A stretch of DNA of 13,502 nucleotides, taken from the NCBI GenBank assembly GCA_002413425.1, contig DHWY01000002.1, positions 92,350-105,851 on the forward strand. The letters are read 5' to 3'. Positions 7,617 through 13,502 of this stretch are shown here, piece by piece (positions within the stretch are counted from its first letter, which is position 1; each line of letters opens with the position of its first letter). The DNA comes from Candidatus Saccharibacteria bacterium UBA5170. GTDB lineage: Bacteria > Patescibacteriota > Saccharimonadia > Saccharimonadales > Saccharimonadaceae. The position numbers were made by a program, and so were the translations under genes. Below the pieces are notes generated by a model that saw nothing but the letters and a program-made list of their open reading frames with translations, ran no database searches and had not been told where the DNA came from.

Positions 7617-7997
7617 ATGGCAATTCACACAATTTTATGTATCGAAGACGACCGCTTTATTGGCGAAATGTACGTACGGAGCCTCAAAAAAGCTGGTTAT
7701 GAAGTTGATTGGGTGGTCGATGGTAATGACGGTCTGATTACCGCCCGCAATAAACCCTACGATGTCATTCTGCTTGATGTTATGTTGCCTGAACGGCGGG
7801 GGACCGAAATCCTGGACGCGCTTCGTGGTGGCAGTGAAGATTTGATTCCAGATACAAAAGTTATCATTCTGACAAATTTCGAACAAGACGACGCCTCGCG
7901 CAGTGCTATGCAAAAACACGCCGATGCCTACCTAATTAAAGCGGAAATTACACCTAGAAAACTTATCGAAGTTATCGAACAACTCGGCGCCGCCTAG
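7617..7997 (+). CDS. Receiver-only response regulator 1
   Basis: 126 residues, a single REC domain with no output domain (CheY/Spo0F-like layout). The acidic pocket is Glu10/Asp11/Asp12 (CIEDD). The phosphorylated residue is Asp54 in ILLDVMLPE, with conserved Thr86 (ILTN) and Lys108 (YLIKA). It would take phosphate from kinase 1 His266 and act by protein contact or as a relay intermediate. The ATG at 7617 is chosen over an upstream in-frame start at 7539. It begins exactly at the REC fold, lies 4 bases after the kinase stop, and has GGGG (7605-7608) 8 bases upstream; the extra upstream residues would overlap the kinase and match nothing. The stop is followed directly by the tRNA-Glu promoter, with no terminator between. 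Confidence 0.9.
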   Translation: MAIHTILCIEDDRFIGEMYVRSLKKAGYEVDWVVDGNDGLITARNKPYDVILLDVMLPERRGTEILDALRGGSEDLIPDTKVIILTNFEQDDASRSAMQKHADAYLIKAEITPRKLIEVIEQLGAA

Positions 7998-8005
7998 CAG
8001 CCAGC

Positions 8006-8034
8006 TGGACATCACCACCGTTATTTGGTACAGT
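8006..8034 (+). promoter_or_regulatory. Promoter of tRNA-Glu
   Basis: TGGACA (8006-8011, 5 of 6 to TTGACA) is separated by 17 bases from TACAGT (8029-8034), itself in extended form TGGTACAGT. The box ends 11 bases before the mature tRNA 5' end, so start is expected near 8041 with a very short 5' trailer. The -35 partly overlaps the palindrome CCAGCTGG (8001-8008). Confidence 0.7.
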
Positions 8035-8045
8035 AATGCGAGTTC

Positions 8046-8120
8046 GGTCTCATCGTCTAACGGTTAGGACACCAGGTTCTCATCCTGGCAATCCGGGTTC
8101 GATTCCCGGTGAGATCACCA
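8046..8120 (+). tRNA. tRNA-Glu (anticodon CTC), CCA encoded
   Basis: A 75-base cloverleaf. The acceptor stem GGTCTCA (8046-8052) pairs with TGAGATC (8110-8116), with one G-U pair. The anticodon stem CCAGG/CCTGG encloses the loop TTCTCAT, giving CTC, which reads GAG. The T arm is CCGGG-TTCGATT-CCCGG. Discriminator A and an encoded CCA end at 8120. It is the direct substrate type for the GltX encoded upstream. It has its own promoter and is followed by a strong hairpin. Confidence 0.97.
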
Positions 8121-8147
8121 AAGAAATCATTTCGACAATCTACCAAC

Positions 8148-8187
8148 AAAGATAGCTCACATATCCTCAATATGTGAGCTATCTTTT
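8148..8187 (+). terminator. Perfect 17-bp hairpin terminator after tRNA-Glu
   Basis: The arm AAAGATAGCTCACATAT (8148-8164) is perfectly complementary to 8170-8186 around the loop CCTCA. The 3' arm ends in TTT followed by T, A, T, A. The stem is AT-rich at its base and the U-run is short (4). Because the opposite strand reads the same way, it could act in both directions. It would end the tRNA transcript and any read-through from the DUF3048 operon, and insulate cfa. Confidence 0.75.
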
Positions 8188-8269
8188 ATAGTCACTAGTG
8201 TTGTATTATTTAGTAAAGACTGTATCGACATTGAAAATCAGCAGATATAGCATGGAGGCAAAAAAGTTT

Positions 8270-9385
8270 ATGAAAAAAGATAAAGAAATTGTAAAATCAT
8301 TGCTTGAAACTGCTGGAATCACGATAAATGGCAGTAAAGATTACGATATTCAGATACACAACGAGGCTGTTTATAGCCGCGTCCTCAGACAAGGTGCGCT
8401 CGGACTAGGCGAGTCGTACATGGACGGTTGGTGGGACTGTCTAAAGCTTGACCAGTTTTTTTATAAAGTTTTAAGTGCAAATCTCGAACAACAAATACAG
8501 GGCGATTGGAATATGCTATTTAAAGTAGCGACGAATTATATTTTTAACGCAGGTAGAAAGTCAAAGGCGTTTAAAATAGGGGAGAAACATTACGACATCG
8601 GTAATGACCTATATCGCGCCATGCTCGACAAACGGCTCACCTATACCTGCGGCTACTGGCGGGATGCCAAAGATTTAGACGAAGCACAGGAAGCTAAACT
8701 CGACCTTGTCTGCAAAAAAATTGGACTTCGGAAGGGACAAAGAATACTCGATATTGGCTCTGGCTGGGGTAGCTTTATCGGATTTGCCGCTAAACAGTAT
8801 GGCGCCGACGCACTCGGCGTTACCGTCTCGAAAGAGCAAAAGAAACTAGCTGATGCCTTATACAAAAATCTTCCAGTCACAACTCGACTTCAGGATTACC
8901 GCGATATCAATGAAAAATTTGACCATGTCGTATCGCTCGGCATGTTTGAACATGTCGGCTACAAAAACTACCGCACGTTCATGAAAGTTGCCCATAACGC
9001 CCTAAACGACGATGGTCTGTTTCTACTGCACACGATTGGGAGCAATAATTCTATAACTGGAGTCGACCCTTGGATGGGGAAGTATATATTCCCCAGCGGC
9101 ATGATTCCTTCAATCAAACAGATTGGCAAATCGATCGAAGGTCTGTTCGTGATGGAAGATTGGCATAATCTCAGCACCGATTATGACCAGACTTTGATGG
9201 CGTGGCACGAAAACTTCGAAGCTAATTGGAATCACCTACAAGCAACCTACGACGAAAGGTTCCACCGGATGTGGCGCTATTACTTATTGTTAAGCGCGGC
9301 CTCATTCCGCGCCAGAAAAAACCAGTTGTGGCAAATTGTTTTGTCTAAAAATGGAGTCCCTGGCGGGTACAAATCAATTAGATAA
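8270..9385 (+). CDS. cfa: Cyclopropane-fatty-acyl-phospholipid synthase
   Basis: SAM-dependent enzyme that adds a methylene bridge across double bonds of unsaturated acyl chains in membrane phospholipids. 371 residues, against 382 in E. coli Cfa, with colinear similarity end to end. The N-terminal domain has LGLGESYMDGWW (44-55). The SAM motif is ILDIGSGWG (159-167). All five residues known from E. coli Cfa to bind bicarbonate are kept: Cys127 (TYTCGYW), Glu227 (GMFEHVG), His254 and Ile256 (LLHTIGS), and Tyr305 (TDYDQT). The ATG at 8270 is chosen because GGAGG (8254-8258) lies 11 bases upstream and it fits the family N-terminus; an upstream GTG at 8198 sits next to the terminator. Parts of the 5' third are AT-rich (19 of 60 G+C in 8281-8340, 39 of 120 in 8461-8580), unlike neighbours. 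Its place just after a tRNA gene hints at horizontal gain. Confidence 0.95.
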   Translation: MKKDKEIVKSLLETAGITINGSKDYDIQIHNEAVYSRVLRQGALGLGESYMDGWWDCLKLDQFFYKVLSANLEQQIQGDWNMLFKVATNYIFNAGRKSKAFKIGEKHYDIGNDLYRAMLDKRLTYTCGYWRDAKDLDEAQEAKLDLVCKKIGLRKGQRILDIGSGWGSFIGFAAKQYGADALGVTVSKEQKKLADALYKNLPVTTRLQDYRDINEKFDHVVSLGMFEHVGYKNYRTFMKVAHNALNDDGLFLLHTIGSNNSITGVDPWMGKYIFPSGMIPSIKQIGKSIEGLFVMEDWHNLSTDYDQTLMAWHENFEANWNHLQATYDERFHRMWRYYLLLSAASFRARKNQLWQIVLSKNGVPGGYKSIR

Positions 9386-9400
9386 TACATGGCCTCGGCC

Positions 9401-10021
9401 CTAGCTGAGAATATTCACGGCGCGGGCCACAACCAAAGCGACCGTCACGAGTGAAACGACCGCCTGAATCGCCATCAATAACTTGGCGCGGTGGGTGAGT
9501 GGCATAGCATCAGTTGGACTGAAAGCGGTAGCGTTTGTAAGCGAGATATACAGATAATCGAAAAACGTTGGACTCCAGCCTCGTTCGCCCTTTGGACTAG
9601 ACTGTTGTGGAAAGAGAAAGTCGGGGATAGTCTGATGGGTATTATCAAGTTCCCAATACCATAATCCAAAAACGATTATATTTGTCAGGTAAATTGCCGT
9701 ACTTGAAATTAATAATTCATGACCATCAACATGAAGGCCACCAAACAAAGCAGCGATTACCATACCGAGCGACGCCAGGTTGGCAAGTGAAATGAGGGCA
9801 AGTAATAAAATAGCAAATATACGCTTCAGTGCCGCGTGTAGCGGGAATACTGTCAACAACAATACAAGAGTTACTTCTAGTCCAGCAACGGCATACTTAG
9901 CGCCGAACGTCAGCGCATTACTAAGAACGAATTCGAGCCCAATCGCGATAAAGAGGGCGACAATAATATGCCAGCCGGCTTCTGTATGATTAACTTTTCT
10001 GTGAAGGTCAGATAATTGCAT
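9401..10021 (-). CDS. Small multi-pass membrane protein with pore-loop-like motif
   Basis: 206 residues, conserved-looking but not named. Hydrophobic helices lie at about 17-38, 43-62, 67-93, 101-121 and 168-203. A soluble segment, NTHQTIPDFLFPQ (127-139), precedes FFDYLYISLTNATAFSPTDAM (about 153-173). This resembles the pore-helix and filter region of two-helix ion channels, but lacks a TVGYG-type filter. I recall similar proteins in Actinobacteria annotated as DUF1345-like or hypothetical. The ATG at 10019-10021 is preferred over an upstream TTG (10085-10087): TATACT lies on the minus strand 9 bases before it, matching the leaderless pattern seen elsewhere in the window. The TTG start would put the promoter inside the gene. 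It converges on cfa (15 bases apart) and diverges from kinase 2. A transport or channel role is only a guess. Confidence 0.75.
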   Translation of the reverse strand: MQLSDLHRKVNHTEAGWHIIVALFIAIGLEFVLSNALTFGAKYAVAGLEVTLVLLLTVFPLHAALKRIFAILLLALISLANLASLGMVIAALFGGLHVDGHELLISSTAIYLTNIIVFGLWYWELDNTHQTIPDFLFPQQSSPKGERGWSPTFFDYLYISLTNATAFSPTDAMPLTHRAKLLMAIQAVVSLVTVALVVARAVNILS

Positions 10022-10030
10022 ATTATCGTT

Positions 10031-10036
10031 AGTATA
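10031..10036 (-). promoter_or_regulatory. -10 box of the 206-aa membrane protein gene
   Basis: On the minus strand TATACT (complement of AGTATA) ends 9 bases before the ATG at 10021. There is no Shine-Dalgarno sequence in between and no clear -35. The spacing matches the gltX and pseudouridine synthase promoters, and supports both the start choice and a leaderless transcript. Confidence 0.5.
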
Positions 10037-10075
10037 GCCGAAAAACCCAACAACACCTAGTGCTCGAGTCGCCTC

Positions 10076-10104
10076 TTGTAAAAACAAACCATAATCGTCA
10101 TAAT
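10076..10104 (+). promoter_or_regulatory. Possible promoter of histidine kinase 2
   Basis: TTGTAA (10076-10081) and CATAAT (10099-10104) are spaced by 17 bases. CATAAT is repeated directly at 10090-10095. Transcription would start near 10111 and give a leader containing GGGGG (10129-10133). Weak by itself; supported by lying in a divergent intergenic region. Confidence 0.4.
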
Positions 10105-10197
10105 AACGCCAGATAAAGTTGAAAAATAGGGGGCACTATACAACCAGTCGCGTTAACTCGTTTTTGGCATCGCCGCATCTGTGAGGCGACGTTATTA

Positions 10198-12174
10198 GTG
10201 GCAATCGGCGTCATTCTGCTGTATTTTTTGCCGTACTTTAGCGACAAGCCAGTCAGCCGCACGCTACTTGTCAACACCCCAATACTTATTATTGCCAGCC
10301 TGACGGCCTTCATTAGTACAGTTTCATACTTGTGGATACCTAAAAAAGCCATCTTGCCAGCCGCACTTCTTATTTACTTCCTGCTAGCTGCAACGGCGGG
10401 CGGGCTTATCGTCACCACCGGGGGAGCGACGTCACCATTTATTGCCCTCTGGATGCTCGTAGCAGTGTTTTCAGGAATTTTTGGTATTTGGGGATTGATT
10501 CCAATACTAGTAGCAGTGGGTACTTTTGTTGCCGCTGAGTATTTGAAAGGACAATTAAGCGCTGAGCTCATTGTGGTGGTTGCCTTTGCCGGACTATTGC
10601 CACTGATTGCCAGCTTTATCTTGTGGCACAGTAAATCGGGCGGAAGTGAGGCGGACGGCAGCGACCGTGCTTACAAAGATCTTGCCAACGAGCTCTCCCA
10701 AGTTGCAACCCAGTCGGAGGTAGTCATTAATGCTATCGGTGATGGTGTTATCGCAGTCGACAACAAGGGGACGATTGAACTCATTAACCCAGCAGCTCAG
10801 CGCATTATCGGTTGGGGTAAACAAGATGCCCTCGCGCTCAACTACAAATCAGTCCTGCAACTTGCAAATCAAAAGGGCGAACCTCTCGACATAACGGTTG
10901 ACCCGATTCAACAGGTTCTCAATGCCAATCAACAGGTTCGTAACAACGATCTCGCAATCATAACCCATAGTGGTAAAAAAATTATGGCCTCGCTCGTGAC
11001 TTCACCGATCGGTGAAGTCGGGTCGGGTGTTATTGTCGTCTTTCGTGATATCACCAAAGAAAAAGCCGAGGAACGCGAACAAGCCGAATTTATCAGTACT
11101 GCCAGCCACGAAATGCGCACGCCAGTTGCCTCTATCGAAGGTTACCTCGGACTAGCTCTCAACCCCCAAACAGCTCAAATTGACGCCAAAGCCCGTGATT
11201 TTATCATGAAAGCTCATGAATCAGCCCAGCACCTTGGGCGACTCTTCCAGGACCTCCTCGATGTATCAAAGGCCGAAGATGGGCGTTTGTCCAATAATCC
11301 AAAAGTTGTCGATGTCATGGCCTATACGCATGACATCCTGCAGGGTCTGGGACAAAAAGCAACCGACAAAGGTCTGCAATTAATCTTCAAACCCGCCCCA
11401 GACGATGAAGAACGACATATCAGCCCCGTCTATAATGTGAATCTTGATAACGACCACATCCGTGAAGTCATCAATAATTTAACGGAAAACGCTATCAAGT
11501 ACACGCCTCAGGGCGAGGTAATAGTTGACGTCACGGGCAGTGACGACAAGGTAATTATTAGCGTGAAAGATACCGGTATTGGTATTCCGACCGAAGATAT
11601 GTCCCACCTTTTCCAAAAATTTTATCGCGTCGACAACGTTGACACCCGTCAAATCGGTGGCACTGGTCTTGGTTTATATCTATGCCGTCGATTAACGGAA
11701 TCAATGGGTGGACGCATATGGGCAGAAAGCGAATATAAAAAGGGGAGTACGTTTTATGTCGAGTTGCCCCGCATAGGTAGCCAAGAAGCCTCTCGGCTGA
11801 CCGAACAGCAAACACTGGCAGCTCAGGCCGCTGCAGATCAAGCCGCGCTGCAACCAATTGAAGTGGCGACGTTTAATCCAGCCGAGTCCCAACGGACGCC
11901 TGAGCCAACCGCTCCGACGGCGACAACCGTTCCTCGGGGCGAGAGCCTGACTCCGGAACAAATTGCCGCCCAGGTCGCCAAACTTCAGGCCCTGGCGCGA
12001 GAACAGTCGGCGACCGAGCAGGCAACAACCCCAGCTTCAATGCCAACCGTTACTCTGCCAAATACCCCTCTGACTTCTATTGAACAAAATCCGACCGCCT
12101 ACACTCAACCAGCGCCTCAACGTGCGCCGAACATCTCAATTCCAGTACGTAACTTTAACCAACCCCCACAATAA
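10198..12174 (+). CDS. Multi-pass membrane sensor histidine kinase 2 with PAS domain
   Basis: 658 residues from the GTG at 10198. About five to six membrane helices fill residues 1-145. A PAS domain follows (about 170-285; VINAIGDGVIAVDNKGTIELIN, FRDIT). The HisKA H-box is SHEMRTP with His304 and the phosphatase Thr308 intact. The ATP-binding domain has NNLTENAIKYT (426-436), DTGIGIP (458-464), LFQKFYR (471-477) and GTGLGL (488-493). A 130-residue Pro/Thr/Gln/Ala-rich tail ends the protein, with a possible short helix, LTPEQIAAQVAKLQALAREQ, in it. The start is doubtful. The frame stays open back to 10123 and encodes the plausible pre-helix peptide RFWHRRICEATLLV, but no ATG, GTG or TTG occurs there. 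Response regulator 2 begins 51 bases downstream and is the likely partner. Confidence 0.88.
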   Translation: MAIGVILLYFLPYFSDKPVSRTLLVNTPILIIASLTAFISTVSYLWIPKKAILPAALLIYFLLAATAGGLIVTTGGATSPFIALWMLVAVFSGIFGIWGLIPILVAVGTFVAAEYLKGQLSAELIVVVAFAGLLPLIASFILWHSKSGGSEADGSDRAYKDLANELSQVATQSEVVINAIGDGVIAVDNKGTIELINPAAQRIIGWGKQDALALNYKSVLQLANQKGEPLDITVDPIQQVLNANQQVRNNDLAIITHSGKKIMASLVTSPIGEVGSGVIVVFRDITKEKAEEREQAEFISTASHEMRTPVASIEGYLGLALNPQTAQIDAKARDFIMKAHESAQHLGRLFQDLLDVSKAEDGRLSNNPKVVDVMAYTHDILQGLGQKATDKGLQLIFKPAPDDEERHISPVYNVNLDNDHIREVINNLTENAIKYTPQGEVIVDVTGSDDKVIISVKDTGIGIPTEDMSHLFQKFYRVDNVDTRQIGGTGLGLYLCRRLTESMGGRIWAESEYKKGSTFYVELPRIGSQEASRLTEQQTLAAQAAADQAALQPIEVATFNPAESQRTPEPTAPTATTVPRGESLTPEQIAAQVAKLQALAREQSATEQATTPASMPTVTLPNTPLTSIEQNPTAYTQPAPQRAPNISIPVRNFNQPPQ

Positions 12175-12209
12175 CCACAAGAAGTATAGTATTTTTAACA
12201 AGGCTTAGG

Positions 12210-12220
12210 TACAATAAAGG
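12210..12220 (+). promoter_or_regulatory. -10 box and possible ribosome site of response regulator 2
   Basis: TACAAT (12210-12215), preceded by AGG, ends 10 bases before the ATG at 12226. This allows separate near-leaderless transcription of the regulator. AAAGG (12217-12220 with the preceding A) lies 5 bases before the ATG and could serve as a Shine-Dalgarno site on the longer transcript from kinase 2. No convincing -35 is present. Confidence 0.5.
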
Positions 12221-12225
12221 TAAAT

Positions 12226-13092
12226 ATGACAAAAATTCTATTAGTAGAGGATGACAAAAGCTTACGCGAAATCTATGGTGTCCGGCTTTTGGCTGAAGGA
12301 TACGACATTGTATCGGCGGGCGACGGAGAAGAAGCCCTGGCTATGGCAATCAAAGAGCGCCCGCAATTAATCGTAAGTGACGTTATGATGCCAAAAATTA
12401 GTGGTTTTGACATGCTCGATATTTTGCGAAGTACGACCGAGACAAAAGCTATTAAAGTTATTATGATGACAGCTCTCAGCAGTGAAGATCAACGCGCTCG
12501 CGGTGAAGCACTCGGTGCCGATCGTTACTTGGTCAAATCCCAAGTGGGTATCGAAGATGTCGTCCGAACTGTCCATGACGTTCTGGGTGATAGCCTGGTT
12601 GTGCCGCAAACTCCTAGCCAAACTTTTGGAACACCAACTCCGTCGGCCATTGCACGACCCTTCGCGCCAGTGGCACCGCGTCCACAATCTACTGTTAACC
12701 CCACTCAACCTAGTGTCACGCAACCACCCGTGCAATCACAACCGATTAGCGTTCCCGTTACTGTTACACAGCCTGCGCCACTTCAGCCGATACAGATACC
12801 TCAACCGGTCATTAATACGCCTCCAGCTACCATCGAACCCCTGCAACCAGTCGTAAACCAACCAATGGCATATCCGTTACCTCAACCGACAGCACCATTC
12901 TCGTCGCAACGACCCTCGTCACTTGGCGACCGAGTCATTCATCCTCTGACAGATCAAACTCCAGCGATAGATGTCGGTAATCTTATAAACCAAGAACTCA
13001 GCGGTCCTGCCGTCCCTCAACCACCGACGCCACCAGTGCCACCGATGCCTATCGGCCCAGCAACTCCTAGTCAAGACCAAACCCTCTCTTAA
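12226..13092 (+). CDS. Response regulator 2: receiver domain with long Pro/Gln-rich tail
   Basis: 288 residues. A complete REC domain (about 1-124) has Glu8/Asp9/Asp10 (LVEDD), phospho-acceptor Asp52 (IVSDVMMPK), Thr82 (MMTAL) and Lys104 (YLVKSQ). There is no DNA-binding or enzymatic output domain. Instead residues about 130-288 are low-complexity, dominated by Pro, Gln, Val and Thr. One less biased patch, SLGDRVIHPLTDQTPAIDVG (about 236-255), could be a binding motif. Phosphate would come from kinase 2 just upstream, and the shared tail style of the two proteins suggests they meet or are localised through the tails. The low-complexity DNA is a continuous reading frame, not a frameshifted output domain: nothing resembling a winged helix appears in the other frames. 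Confidence 0.9.
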   Translation: MTKILLVEDDKSLREIYGVRLLAEGYDIVSAGDGEEALAMAIKERPQLIVSDVMMPKISGFDMLDILRSTTETKAIKVIMMTALSSEDQRARGEALGADRYLVKSQVGIEDVVRTVHDVLGDSLVVPQTPSQTFGTPTPSAIARPFAPVAPRPQSTVNPTQPSVTQPPVQSQPISVPVTVTQPAPLQPIQIPQPVINTPPATIEPLQPVVNQPMAYPLPQPTAPFSSQRPSSLGDRVIHPLTDQTPAIDVGNLINQELSGPAVPQPPTPPVPPMPIGPATPSQDQTLS

Positions 13093-13093
13093 C

Positions 13094-13102
13094 TGATATA
13101 CT
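13094..13102 (+). promoter_or_regulatory. Extended -10 promoter of the pseudouridine synthase gene
   Basis: TGATATACT is an extended -10 that ends 8 bases before the ATG at 13111. It starts just after the stop codon of response regulator 2 (13090-13092). No Shine-Dalgarno sequence occurs between box and start, so the mRNA should be leaderless. Confidence 0.55.
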
Positions 13103-13110
13103 AGTAGATA

Positions 13111-13502
13111 ATGTCACTAGAAACTCCAGAAGTATATCGTTTGAATAAACACCTTGCCTTGCAGCTAGGCGTTTCTCGTCGCGAGGCCGATAATCTTATC
13201 GAAGAGGGGATTGTGACGGTTAACGGCACTCCAGCGACGCTTGGGACCCGTTTTAGCGACGGCGATAGTATTACAGTGAACGGTAAAGACCTTAAAAGCG
13301 ACACCGCCTACGAATATATCATTCTCCATAAACCAGTCGGCTACGTCTGTTCTCGCCGACAACAAGGTGATACGCCCACGATTTACGAACTATTACCACA
13401 AAAATATCATCACCTCAAACCAGTTGGTCGTTTAGACCGTGAGAGTAGCGGTATTATCCTGCTGTCTAACGATGGCAACTTCGCGTTTACGATGACGCAC
13501 CC
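13111..13502 (+). CDS. RsuA/RluB-family rRNA pseudouridine synthase (3' truncated by window)
   Basis: 130 codons are visible before the window ends. The family isomerises uridine to pseudouridine in ribosomal RNA. An N-terminal S4 RNA-binding domain (about 9-58) shows LNKHLALQLGVSRREADNLI followed by EGIVTVNG. The catalytic domain starts with YIILHKPVGYVCS (69-81), and the signature GRLDRESSGIILLSNDG (106-122) contains the expected catalytic Asp109. The S4-plus-GRLD arrangement fits the RsuA/RluB/E/F group rather than the RluA group. Whether it acts on 16S or 23S rRNA cannot be decided. The start at 13111 follows an extended -10 by 8 bases and begins immediately before the S4 fold. The frame stays open to the last base. 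Confidence 0.93.
   Translation, partial: MSLETPEVYRLNKHLALQLGVSRREADNLIEEGIVTVNGTPATLGTRFSDGDSITVNGKDLKSDTAYEYIILHKPVGYVCSRRQQGDTPTIYELLPQKYHHLKPVGRLDRESSGIILLSNDGNFAFTMTH

Noticed and set aside
8046..8200. tRNA-linked integrative element
   Set aside because: No integrase, no repeat of the tRNA 3' end downstream, and only one gene before an ordinary neighbour.
8198..8269. GTG at 8198 or ATG at 8252 as the cfa start
   Set aside because: 8198 lies beside the terminator hairpin. At 8252 the Shine-Dalgarno GGAGG would fall inside the gene. The ATG at 8270 fits both GGAGG and the family N-terminus.
9386..9400. GGCC-TC-GGCC as a terminator between cfa and the membrane protein gene
   Set aside because: A 4-bp stem with 2-base loop and no T-run; too weak to call.
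10022..10087. TTG at 10087 as start of the membrane protein
   Set aside because: It needs a rare start codon and would place the -10 box within the gene; the ATG at 10021 suits the promoter spacing.
12482..12856. Overlapping frame in the response regulator 2 tail
   Set aside because: The low-complexity CA-rich DNA leaves several frames open by chance. The receiver frame continues without interruption, and the alternative looks like no output domain.
12601..13090. Possible tandem repeat or CRISPR-like array in the CA-rich stretch
   Set aside because: No repeated unit of fixed length or sequence; it is only biased codons for Pro, Gln, Thr and Val in an open frame.

Overview
The window reads as a chromosomal segment of a small-genome bacterium with moderate GC. 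It most resembles Candidatus Saccharibacteria (TM7) or another Patescibacteria/CPR lineage. The basis is gene content: a sortase, a PEGA-domain membrane protein, a DUF3048 protein, compact histidine kinases paired with response regulators that lack DNA-binding domains, and very tight spacing. This is recognition by eye, not a database result. The code looks standard, since no called gene contains in-frame TGA, but none of the 11 complete genes stops at TGA either (8 TAA, 3 TAG).

Layout, left to right. (1) 1-3353, envelope block: a sortase (+) converges with a PEGA/beta-propeller membrane protein (-). The latter diverges from a membrane-anchored DUF4367-like protein (+), across an 80-base region holding a perfect 7-3-7 palindrome. 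(2) 3354-4903: a GC-rich segment with nested complementary arms (possible structured RNA), then gltX. (3) 4989-7997, likely operon: DUF3048 protein, histidine kinase 1 (10-base overlap) and a receiver-only response regulator (4-base gap). (4) 8006-8187: tRNA-Glu(CTC) with its own promoter and a perfect 17-bp hairpin. (5) 8270-9385: cfa, cyclopropane fatty acid synthase, convergent with a small multi-pass membrane protein (-). (6) 10076-13092: histidine kinase 2 and a response regulator with a long Pro/Gln tail. (7) 13111-end: a 3'-truncated RsuA/RluB-type pseudouridine synthase.

How it works together. Sortase, PEGA, DUF4367-like and DUF3048 proteins are all single-pass proteins with an extracytoplasmic part, so the cell surface is the main theme. 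Two sensor kinases could report on that surface or the membrane. Neither response regulator carries a recognisable DNA-binding domain, so their output is probably protein-protein contact. Cfa would modify membrane phospholipids; in a lineage generally reported to lack fatty-acid synthesis these would be acquired lipids.

The strongest unifying signal is regulatory. Several apparently promoter-proximal genes (gltX, the DUF3048 gene, the 206-aa membrane protein, response regulator 2, the pseudouridine synthase) have a -10 box ending only 8-12 bases before the start codon. That predicts leaderless or near-leaderless mRNAs. The operon-internal genes and some others have Shine-Dalgarno sequences instead.
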